This document shows, piece after piece, positions 26,299-37,000 of a stretch of DNA of 64,000 bases; positions within the stretch are counted from its first letter, which is position 1; each line of letters begins with the position of its first letter. The stretch covers positions 2,494,467 through 2,558,466 of the forward strand of contig BDGG01000002.1 in the NCBI GenBank assembly GCA_001949185.1, given 5' to 3'. The translations under genes and the position numbers were made by a program. This stretch comes from Ramazzottius varieornatus (lineage: Eukaryota; Tardigrada; Eutardigrada; Parachela; Ramazzottiidae). A model generated the notes under the pieces. The model searched no databases. It worked only from the letters and a program-made list of their open reading frames with translations, and was not told the DNA's origin.

Positions 26299-28580
26299 GG
26301 CCTGATGCTTCGTGAACAGGGAACAGCACAAGAATCTTGCCAATATTTCCCGTATGTGTTTTAGTTTCTTGCTAAAAGATTTTCTAGAGTGATATCACTG
26401 GAAAATACAAAGAACTACATTACATCGAAAAAAAGGATTCATGGCTCGAAGGCAAGAAATTGACTTTGGTCATATCATCACTGCGTTACTGCTGCCAGGA
26501 ATCGATGATAAACTGTACATTTGATAAAGTAGCTTTACACGTAGAAAGCAGTCTGCCTGCCCATGCAGCGATATAGAAACGTTTTGCCAGCTAGTAGCAA
26601 ACTTCTATTCACCACTACCGACGCAGTTTTGAGAATCCCGCACCAAATCTCTTTGTTTCCGGCGCCGAAGAAGTTAGCTGTCGTAGAAGCAAACTGTTCG
26701 GGCCGGTTCAGTGTGGCGAATTGCTTTCCATGTCGATGGTCCGTGCTCCCACCAGCTCTCGCAAAAATATCGGCTACGTACCAATACTGCTCGTGCAGAC
26801 TCCTCCAGTTTGACATCGTTAGCCTTCCTTGAAAACTCTACAAAGGGATTGACAGCAGATACTTCAGTCTCTGTAGACCACTGTGTTGCGGTTGCTGGAT
26901 GAGGTCGTCAAGTATAAAACAACGGTCTTAAAGATGACAGAGAAATGTTCCGACTATCACGCCCAAGAAAGAAAGAGTACGAACAAAGTAATGACCGAAG
27001 TGTATTCCGTACTTCCGTTTGGGCCGGACGGGTACCCAGAGTACACTGTTCTCAACCGGCGCATACGTGGTCGAGCGCATGCTGTGCGCCCCCACGTAGG
27101 TAGCTGATGCACGCGCAGAATTTCGGACTTGTGAATTTTCAGACGATAAATTTCGTGTTTGTTGATTGCTCGTCAGCTCTGGCCACTGTCTACCTTCTCC
27201 ATCTCTCCTCGCTCGTTACTTTTCTAATACTCGCTCGCTATTCCCTAACATCTTCCACACGTTGTCAAACTTCGAAGAAGTCTGGGAGAACAGCCGATTG
27301 ACAGGAACGCGGACTTTGCTGCACCGGGTACTGCTCTCTCGTTACGGCATTCTACGTCTCTCGAATGTTGCTGGCTGCACCTGACGGTAAGCAAAGCTCA
27401 ATTAACTTTCTGAACTTTCCACTGGGCGACAACGCCAATCAGGGATACTCAGTAAGGTTTCGTTATCAAACTTCAGCCGAGATGAGGTAAGCATTTGGTT
27501 AGTCTTTGGTTTTCCAAGATTTGAACACCCGTTTATTCGAACAAACTGAAAGCAGAGCACGAAAGGAACCTTCCATTCCGAACGTTTTAGTTTTTGAACG
27601 CAGCAAAGAAGCATGAGGTTCTTCGTAAGCTGTATAGATTTGCTGTGGATACAGGATACCAATCTTGTCGCGAAAGTCTAACAGCGCAAACTGCAGTGGA
27701 CATCAAAAGCTGAATTTCTTCGTAACTGAACGTTGTAGTTTTCAGGTGGAAAGCTGACATCAGAACGAAGCCGCCATCCAGCTGAACGAGATGGGATCGG
27801 GCGAGAGCAGCGGAAAGAGTCTTGGTTCTGAGAAAGGTGCCGGAATTCTTGACTAAACGGATTAACCGAACAGTCGTGAAAATAAAGACAACTTCGAAAG
27901 TGCTTTTCACAGAACGCGACTGACTGTCAGAATGTCATGTCAGACCTCCATCCGACACGACAGCCTGTCAGCCGGCCACCGACTTGGCCCGATCTTTCGA
28001 ATCAATCACGCAATCAAATTTATCTTTCGATTGATTGATTGGCCAGGTCGAAATTCACGGGTGATGCGCACACAGGTGCAATTTAGTAGACTGATAGTAC
28101 ATATTGCTACAAACACGGAGGATCCCCTATCTCGGTGTACTCCGAATGTACGATTGTTTTTTCTTGGGCGGTGAACGTTTCAACCAGCTCTTTAGAAGAA
28201 ATTTGCGTTGGGCCCCATGGCTGCCTGTTGAAAAGAATACGTTTTTGTTTACTTCATTTGTACGAAGATTGAACACTGTAGAACTGGTTTATCAAGACAC
28301 AAGCCTTACAAATTTCCTGACACCGAGGCCGGTTTCCGCCAAAACCACAGTTGGGTTCGTTAGGCGGAGGTGGCCCTTGGCAAATCCATGGCACAGTTGG
28401 CCGGCTGCATACGTCTAACTGAGCAGGAAGAGCAACGAAAACCTACTCGAGGAACATAAAATGGAACCAGAGCCGCTAAACATCAAACGGACAGAGGGCT
28501 TACAATACCTGTCGATTCTCACCAGTCGAGTCGTAACTGGTAACCGCACGTGCGATGCGGTACTGAACTCAGGAATCAAA
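26299..28580. other. Gene-poor stretch after the GPCR
   Basis: No supported gene. Segments near 28340-28440 resemble 34460-34560 (GGTTCGTT…GGAGGT and GAGCAGGAAGAG…GAAAACCTA blocks), indicating a partial duplication of the region around receptor gene A. The remaining open frames lack recognisable protein features. Confidence 0.4.
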
Positions 28581-28594
28581 GAACTCCGTGGTAA

Positions 28595-28720
28595 GGTTCG
28601 TGTACGTAAAATGTCCGATTGAAAAACTTCTTAACGAGCAGTTTTCCATCTCTCCAGTCGAAGTCCAGATCGGATACCAGTGTTGCTCGCACCATTTCGA
28701 AAAAAATGCCGACGGCGTTG
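28595..28720 (-). pseudogene. Remnant of natriuretic-type receptor ectodomain exon
   Basis: On the minus strand this reads VSDLDFDWRDGKLLVKKFFN and then RTF. That aligns with DEPDFDWKNGKQFIAKFFNR of gene A at 35100-35357. The homology ends in a stop (HGVL then TGA) within about 20 residues after NRTF. Together with the flanking similarity to 34.4-34.6 kb, this looks like a degraded partial duplicate of gene A. Confidence 0.65.
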
Positions 28721-28877
28721 AAGTTGTTCAAAACTGTCCCTACTCGTTCTGTCTACATCGCAGCGATAATTATAACAGAGAAGTTGCACTTTGCGCAGAT
28801 GCTTTGAACAAACGACAATTTGGACGAAATGTTTTCCCGAAGGGAATTTATAATTCGCTTCGCGAGAGCAAGGAGCA

Positions 28878-29171
28878 ATGAAATCTAGTCTTAAAAAAAC
28901 CGCACCCTTCAAGAAACGTAACGTCGAACGAGTGGATGATTACTTGGAAGGAAAGACAGGGCAACAAGCTAAAGAATTGGATATTAAACTGCCAATGCAT
29001 CGAGAAAACCAAGCTCGATAACGCAGCCGAAAAAACATCCGACGCGAGCAACTAGAGTTCGACCGAGAAAGGCTGGGAGTGGAGGAAGCTGACAAACAAC
29101 GACGTTTCGAACTGGGGGGAGATGAGCGAGAGAAGCAAGTCCAGCTGGGGAAGGAAGAACGAGATAGCTGA
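28878..29171 (+). pseudogene. Broken coiled-coil ORF, possibly transposon-associated
   Basis: From ATG 28878 the frame reads MKSSLKKTAPFKKRNVERVD, then a TAA at 29019-29021, and continues in the same frame as REQLEFDRERLGVEEADKQR and EKQVQLGKEERDS to TGA 29169-29171. The second half has the Arg/Glu-rich helical pattern found at the ends of Myb/SANT-like proteins tied to Harbinger-type transposons. That assignment is a guess from composition. The single stop suggests decay. Confidence 0.5.
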
Positions 29172-30759
29172 TGCGTGGTCTTATGTTGAGTAAGAAGTAA
29201 CTTTTTGACTTCTCTTACCATGTTTCCTAGTGGTCAGCTTCATGTTCGGCATAGTTGGCCCAGCATGTGTTCTTCTTGGTCCCTTTCTTGTCATCCTGGA
29301 CTTGCTTGTTGATCTCCGAGCGATTCCTGTTACAGTTCCACGCCACTGCGATATTTCGGGCCAAACCGAAAGTTCTGGAAGGCAAAGGAAATCTGGCAGG
29401 TTGACCAGTCCATGTGTTAAGTCCGCCACAACAACTAGGTAGGCTTCAGTCAACAGAGACAAGAGAAGACAGATCAAAAGTACATCACTAACGGTGGCGC
29501 AGAAAAGACGGCGAGAAACAGTCGCACATATCACTTCTAGATTTAGGAATCGAATAACTAAAGTTCCACAAGGTGAATTTTCAAATTTTCGAAATTGCCG
29601 CACCACAAAGCGACCAGTCATCTGAATTCACGCCGTGTTTCCGTTGTGCCGCGCTAGCGGGCATCCGCTTCCGCTACATCGGGTTCCGAAAGGCTGAACG
29701 GTGGGGTTTTTACAGCCCATGTTAATTACTGTAAATATTCACTGCATTCACGCAGTACGTACACGTACGTGACGACGCACCCCCGGTTGGGGGTTGGACA
29801 CGCAGTAAAGCCAGAGATGCTAGAGGGGGTAGAGGAACCGCTGGGTATGCCGTAGAGTCGCAGAACATGGAAGCCGTAGAGGCACTTACCACTGGAAGGA
29901 GGAAAGCAGCAGAAAGAAGGAAGTACGAAGCTTCGTTTGAGCACGGGATGTCTTGGTTCCGAAATGTCCATCAGCTGGCTCTTTCGTCAGCAAGGATAAG
30001 GCTGTTCAGCGTTGATGTTCCGGTAACCATCCTCCTGGGTCGCTAGCTGGTTCCTAACGAGAAACCAGCAATACGTTCTACGGAAAAAAATAGAAGGGAG
30101 ACGCCCCAGGTAGTGTAAAGATCTGTCATCCTTGGCACGCGTGATCCTATTTAGAAGTGATTTACGTGTCACCCACCCGTAAGCCATGTTCGTTTGCCAC
30201 GCGCTCCGATACTTACTTACGGTAGCTGCTCCGCAGTGAGCCGTATTTAGGTGCTTGCCGGATCTATCACACAAACGCAGGCGCTTCGTGTATTTGCCTA
30301 CACAGTTAATGCACAGCGGTTCGGTGTGTCAGATGGTGCCGAACTGTCGGTTTGCCCCGAGCAGCTCAAGGTTATCGGATGTCGTCCCTTTGACCTCAAA
30401 CTTCAATGGAAGCTAGTCCGGCGATGACTTTATCATTGGAAGACTGGCGTGACGTACCTACGCGTTCCTCTAACCCCTCTAGTTTCTCTGGTAAAGCCGG
30501 ACCCGGGCTGTACTTCGCGTGTACGATGACGTGGTCCGCGGACGCAGCGAATCTTTACAGTACGTCCATTGGGCGAAGAAGTTTAGTGCAAATTCTCTAC
30601 TGATCTATGGTCCGGGTGCTGTAACAGCATATCTTGATGATCACCGGGGAGCCTTACCGTGGTGTTTGCAAGCGGAGCACTCTGACAGAGGTCGCGGAGA
30701 ACATCCAAAAAGCAACCGTGATCACTGCGAAAAAACATCTCGCTTCGGTATACGCACGA
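29172..30759. other. Stretch without a supported gene
   Basis: It contains small palindromes (CGTACACGTACGTG near 29760, CCCCCGGTTGGGGG near 29780). I see nothing that resembles a conserved protein. Confidence 0.35.
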
Positions 30760-30953
30760 AGGGGAAGTCTGGACCAGTCCAAAGTCTGGATCAAGCGAAA
30801 ATAACGGCACCGTGAAACTCAACCGTAGAATATTGTCAAAATTACATGAAGTTGAATGAAATTCCCGACAGTTTTCTACGGATGAACTTCACGGTACCGT
30901 CTTTTTCGCTTGGTCTGGACTTTGTACTGGTCAAGACTCTCCCTTCTTGCTTG
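30760..30953. repeat. Large hairpin (~80-bp arms)
   Basis: The left arm, about 30760-30842, and the reverse complement of about 30870-30953 share GTCTGGACCAG-type sequence, CAAGCGAAAA, GGCACCGTGAA-type sequence and CCGTAGAA. Arm identity is roughly 80% by eye, with a loop of about 25-30 bases. No terminal duplication or coding potential is evident. Confidence 0.72.
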
Positions 30954-32243
30954 TACTACCGGCAACGATTCATAGAAATCTTTCGCTGTTTACGAACAGG
31001 ATACGCATAACACAGCCCGATTCAGCCAAATTGTCTCTGTAGTTTACACTTTACCCCTCGAGAAATTCAGGTCCTTGGTTTTCGTTATGTCCCAGTTGGT
31101 TTCTCGTTTTTCCGACCTATTCTGCGTGCAACGAATACGCTTCCGGGATGTTTTAGTGCGAACCTGTCCGGCGAACTCATTCTGAAACTAGGCACCAAAA
31201 CGCTTTTTGAAATTCTGCGTGTAATTTCCCTGAAAACTTTTCAGCTCAGGTCTCCAGCAGGAAGGAAGCCTTCAAAGCATGGTTTTTGGAGCCAGTATAA
31301 TGTGCAGCAGTTTGACATAAGCTGTTCGGGAAAAACGCTTAGCTTTGAAAGAATTTAACTTTCTTCGTAGGAAAAAACATTTTGCCCCAGTAATCTGGCG
31401 TTCTTTATTTAATCTAATTTTCCTTGAGCCGTTGGTTGTAGACGGCTTCTTTTGTTCTCATATTATGTTTGGAAAGATGTTTATCAGTATCAGATTCGTT
31501 TTGGTGCATACTCGAGGTAGGCGAGGAAGAACTGAGTTTTTAGGAAAAACGGGGACAACTTGGCTGAATTGGGTTGTAATAGTTTTCATACAGGCTGTTC
31601 TCTCGCCTACGGTTCGCTCGCAACTTGATGGACAAATATTCCATCCAAGGAAAAATTCAAGTCCCACTCAAGTTCGAGCCACGTTCGAGCTGCTACACCG
31701 AGCAGCCCATTATTGATTGTCAATCAACTTGGCAATACCCGGTTCAGCAGCTCATCAGTGGTTCGAACGCAACACAGTCCACTCGCTCGAAATTCGTACA
31801 AATCTTTCCTATTTCAATCCAAGGCCAGCTAAACAGCCACCGCACAGCATGCCAAGCTACAGGCCGAAATTATATAACATATACGAGGTAACGGACATAA
31901 CTCGGGCTAGTGATGTTGGCATAAGCAAATCCGAACCCGATTTAATTTTATCGTAATATCGACCCTCTGAGTCGAATCTAATTCAATATAATTTAACACG
32001 ATTTATTATATTAAGTCGTTTTTGCACCTAATAAGCTGATTTCAATATGCTGTATTAGCCAAAATCGGCCATTCTGCACCTGATTTAATGCTGATTTCAA
32101 AACATTTCTCAGGAGTCATCTAATAAATGTTACTACAATATATCAGATCAAAAAAGCATCTAATGTTGCCTAATTTAACATAATATATGCCAAAATCACT
32201 GATTCGGGCATAGCGATTTTTGCACCATAATTCAGGCAATGCA
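30954..32243. other. Stretch without a supported gene; AT-rich at 31.95-32.24 kb
   Basis: No recognisable protein. At 31950-32240 the sequence turns AT-rich, with repeated motifs CTGATTTCAA, TTTTTGCACC and TAATTTAACA, the last two partly inverted about the centre. It may be another decayed inverted-repeat element. Confidence 0.35.
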
Positions 32244-32888
32244 TAAAGTTTAGGAAAGTGCTCCGCACACCACCGAAAACCACCATTGTCTCCGCACACC
32301 ACGTGCCACCACCATAATCTCCTAATACCACCTTTTCACCACCGTTTGTCTGGACGTACCACCTTTCTTTCACCACCGTTAATCAATCAATCAATTCTCT
32401 GCGCACCACTCTTGTCCGGAGAAAAGCGTCTTTTGCAAGCGAAGAACTGCGGAACTGGTTCTTAGACTGTTTCGATAGTAAAAAGATCGAGAAACTGTCA
32501 TGCCGTCGGGGGAGACCTGGTACCGGAGTGGGATATCGTAGCCCGGTCACTGTAGCCATAGAGTTGGCGGTGTTCTGGCACGTTCAGATAAGAGGAAGAA
32601 CTCACGATCCTAAAGCTCCCGCTGTTGACAAAACACTTCTTGCCACCTGTAATAACGACAGAAGGGGATCTAACTTTCTTCGCTGAGACGAAGTAATGAA
32701 AACCACTCTGGGATAAAGCGGTGCCCGAAGTCCTTGGTGGTGGCCCTTAGTTAGGAATTGGTGTACGGAGTAAACGGTGGTGATGGTTTGGAATTGAAAG
32801 GGGGTATTAGGAGACTACGGTGGTGAAAGATGGTATCAGGAGACTATGGTGGTGAAAGGTGGTGTGCGGAGCCTTTCCCTAAAGTTTA
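32244..32888. mobile_element. Inverted-repeat element with CTCCGCACACCACC ends, copy 1
   Basis: The left end AAAGTTTAGGAAAGTGCTCC continues GCACACCACC, and the right end (32861-32888) is its near-exact reverse complement. The outer ~100 bp on each side contains interspersed GGTGGTGAAAGGTGG units in opposite orientation. About 645 bp, with no transposase. A diverged second copy spans 54763-56145. Confidence 0.78.
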
Positions 32889-34029
32889 AGTTTTGTCATC
32901 AACGCTTGATTTGTCACTGTGCCTCGTATTTTTACAATAAGTTTGCCCTCTTAGATGTAGTGGAGCCCGCTTAACGTAAATCTAGCTGGTCGTATCGGCA
33001 TAGGAAAGCAATCGGACAATTTCGGGTGAGCAACATCCCGTGGTTGAACTGGATGGTTGTATTGTATTTCGCCTGCATGTTTGAGATGGCTAACTGGTGA
33101 ACCAGGATATTGTACGACAAGGAAGCGTGAAACTTCGGATTTTAAAACTCAGTGGTAACGACATTGATGACAAATGCGGCACTAACGATTCCAAGAGCCA
33201 GTCTCCATCATAAAGCCTAGGCGAAGCACGAATTCTGAAATTCGAAAACGCTTTCGCAGCTAAAAAAATCTGTAACCTGCATCTTCTGTAAAGAAATTCT
33301 CATTGGCAGTGACACAGATCCGTCAAGATGTTTAAATCCGTCTTTCATGAGATTTTCAGAAGAAAACAAAATAATGCCGTGCACTCCGCTTATTACGACG
33401 AAGAGGCTTCCTGCATTGGTAACTGCATTTTCAAGTCCCGGAACACAATTGGGTTAAATTGCGGAAGTAGAGTCGGGGTATGATTAATAATTTAGGTTTT
33501 AGGAGCACGTTGGAGGGATGGGAGGAATGGAGACTCTTGATCAGCCATGGGTATCGTGTACGCAAAGTCAGATTAACCGCTGAAACCGTTGTTGCCGACC
33601 GCTTTCTTTTATAGCCCTTCTAGAGATTTTTTTGTAACCCCGGACCAACAAACCACAATTGATATTGGCATTCCCGGTAAGACAGAGGCAGTGACTGTTC
33701 CCAGCCGAAGCGGAGGGGTTGTCACATAGGCATAGTGCCACTCTAGAGGTACTTTTAGCTTCGATGACGTTTTTAGAAGAGAACAAAATTAATGCCGAGC
33801 GCTCAGCTTGATATGATGAAGAGGCTTCGTGCATTAACAATCATATTAACAATCACGTTGTTCAGTCCAGTACGAGAATCGTGACTGTAAATTTGACGTG
33901 TTCTGCAAAAAGTCAAAGCAGTTTATTTGTCTGTTTCTTTGAGTATTCCTTGTTTTATTTTGCTTCTGATCCGCTATGCACATTCGCATCAGTAGTTCAC
34001 TTATTTGCTCGTAAATTCAGAGTCAAACA
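32889..34029. other. Stretch with a short direct repeat
   Basis: An ~80-bp segment at 33353-33430 recurs at about 33770-33845 (shared TTTTTAGAAGA-like and GAAGAGGCTTC…TGCATT blocks). No coding sequence is supported. Confidence 0.4.
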
Positions 34030-37000
34030 AACACTGACGACTGGAATTTGTCCATGTTATACTGCGCGCCCGACAGTTGTCTACTTTCAAAACGAAGGCG
34101 ATGAGCATCGATCAAGTCTTCGTCTAGGATCCACCAGTTAAGGTCTCCAGCTGTCCGTGGGCGTTTAGAAAGGATTCTAGAACAGTAAAAGAACAAACTT
34201 GCCCGACAAACCTTTCCGGACGTTCGTTGTCTTGTGACATGAACAGTCGCACCTGTAAACCAAAACGGGACCAACAATAACAGCAAATATCATGACCGAC
34301 GATCCTGCCGATATTTGCATAAGCGCACGAGGTCCGCCTACGAAAGGACAGTTCGCATAACGATCAAAATTCTAAGTGCCAGGCATGTTCTTTTGGTGTT
34401 GATAACGTTAAGGCCATGGGCCATCCAGTACCTGAACTTCGACATCGTTGGCTATTTCCATCGAAGCCACAGAACGGTTCGTTGGGTGGAGGTTGACCTC
34501 CACGCGTCCAAGTAAGATCTCTTGACTTGAAGACGTTCGATTGAGCAGGAAGAGAAAGGAAAACCTATGGATAACGATATAAGGTTCTTTAATAGCTTTG
34601 TCACAAAGACTGCAACTTGGACGACACAGAAAGATCCTTAATTTTGAGGAAGAGTGTGGTTTTCGTGCAGATCACCGACCACCGAACATCGCAGTGCTTT
34701 ATATTGATAAGGCAGTTGGAATCGCTTGGTCTATCTCAGTTCTGAGTCGGCTGTTACGCGACGAACGAAGCGTTGATCGATTTGAACCCCGATCGACGCA
34801 GCTCTAACCGTCTACTGTCAGCCCATGCAATGGTTTATAGGCAAGCAAAGCTAGCCGATTCTGTAGCACCAAATAATCACCCAGCTACAATTCCTCGCCG
34901 AAGCCACGACAGTTCCAAGCTAGAGCCCGTTCGGCCTAGTCCTCGGAGCCAGTCTTTTGTCCAAAGTTAATAGATCCATTTTGCCAACTTCTGTTACCTC
35001 CACGCTTCTAGTGGAGGAAGAGGTATCCAGTTTGGAGACCTGCTACGGATATGGGTACAATCTGGCACGAAAAGCACACTCCCCTTCAGAATTCCAGAAT
35101 TTCACTTGGCGTACTTGGCGAGTTTCGCTAGTTGAATTGTAGAACGTAACGGCTAGGGCGATCTGGTGTTGACCGTTGGCGTCGAAGAACTCCTCGGTAC
35201 CCAGGGCAGTCCGGAAAGTTCGATTAAAGAACTTTGCAATGAACTGTTTTCCGTTTTTCCAGTCGAAATCCGGCTCATCCGTTACAGTGAAATTGACGAC
35301 TTGCAAGAAGACATCGATGGCAATGTAGTTGCCAATGATAAACTCTACGGGCTTTACATCAGCGAAACAACCGTGAGCTACATGAGAGTTTGTATAACAC
35401 ACTAACATATGGTCAAAATAGGCCGCACCGTGGTATTCGCAAATCCAGGCATCCGACGAACGTCGTCGACAGCTTCCGAAAGACGACCGCGCTTGTCGTT
35501 AAGCAGGACTTGCTCCGGAAAATAAAGGGGCTGAAAAACTATCACGGCCTCATAGGCAGACTTGGCGATCTGAGTGAAGAACGATTCGGATAAACTGAAG
35601 GGACCATTAGAATTAGGTCGTTGACACCTACCTGATCGAATGAGTCGTCCCGTCTCCAGCCAAAGTCACCCATCATTGGCGACCGTACCATTTCCACCGC
35701 TATGTACACCTTCGGACAGAAGAAATTTAACTGTACTAAACTTAACCGATTATCGGTACACGCAGTTTGCCTCATTATCGTCCGGGACAAAATTAAGGGC
35801 CACCGGCTGGAAGCGGCGGCTGCCAGCTCAAGCTGAGTAATCAAACTAATCAATCGACGCGCTGCCGCTCTCGGCCGGTGGCCGGTAATTTTGTCCCGGC
35901 CGATAATCAGGTAAACTGCGTGTACAGAATGACTCAAACTATGCATGCAGTAGTGTTTCCTTACGTATTCTGCCGTTGTGATGTTCAGCAGAGCTCCTCG
36001 AATCATGAGCAATCGGAATAGGTTTCCGTTTCCAAAAAACAGAAGGACTGCGAAATTAAATCCGATATCGAAAACTTTGCTGCAAAAATTTCGATAAAAT
36101 GAATTCCGAAGGCATACTTCGAGACGATTTTCTGAATTCGTGAAGCACGCTGTCCGTGTCATTCAAGTTTTTTATAGTCAGCGATCGGCTGTGATAGATG
36201 ATTCCTGGTCGAGAGCGCAGCGCGTTTTTCGCTTCCAACGCAAACGCAATAAAAGCCGGCAGTGATGTATTGTCTGTCACCGAAAAGATGGTCGTCCAGT
36301 TGAAGTAATCAACTAACAGTGTGTATAGTCGGGTGTATTGCAATTCAGCCACGGTTGAAGACGAAAGCCATGTCGGAGAAAGCTGTCGGTTTCGAATTAG
36401 GCGGTCCGCCTGCACTCTAGAGGAAGAAGTTCTCACAAGGGGATTATACCTGTCCTGACCTCTAGACTGCTAAACTGCCTCGGCGAAACGAGAGACGAGA
36501 GTCTCTTCTTTCATCTGAGCTAGGTAGCTAAATCACCCCGTCCCCCGATGATCCTGGGAGAAACAACAGGACTCGGAAGTGACGTCAAAATTAGGGCTCT
36601 GCATAGGCGGAGAAACGAACAATCAAGAGTTGATTGTTCGATGGTTGCTTCGGGTTTTAATTGAGTTTGTCCTACCTGCTCGTGCACTTTTCCGGGTTTA
36701 TTTTCCGATCTTCTCTCGTTTGCTCGCTGATTCCTGTGCATCTTTGAAATGGATCCTGTCAACCCGCTGGACGTTAGCGAGCTCCTTAAATGGTATTATA
36801 GCTGCATTACCGTATGAACGATTTTCCAAGCCAAGCTGAAAAGGAATTCAAGGAGACGGTCAAAGGCAGTGTTTGCTTCTTCTGACAGCTGCATACAGCA
36901 CTCGAAAAATTAGAAAGACGCGGTATATGTTGCTGCAGTCATTTTTGTACGATCTATCTGCCTGAACCAATTTTTTGGCTGATAGTTTGACCATTGAGTC

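Noticed and set aside
35542-36162. Single long minus-strand open frame as one exon
   Set aside because: It fuses two genuine receptor exons with the palindromic MITE and intron sequence between them. The middle residues come from the inserted element.
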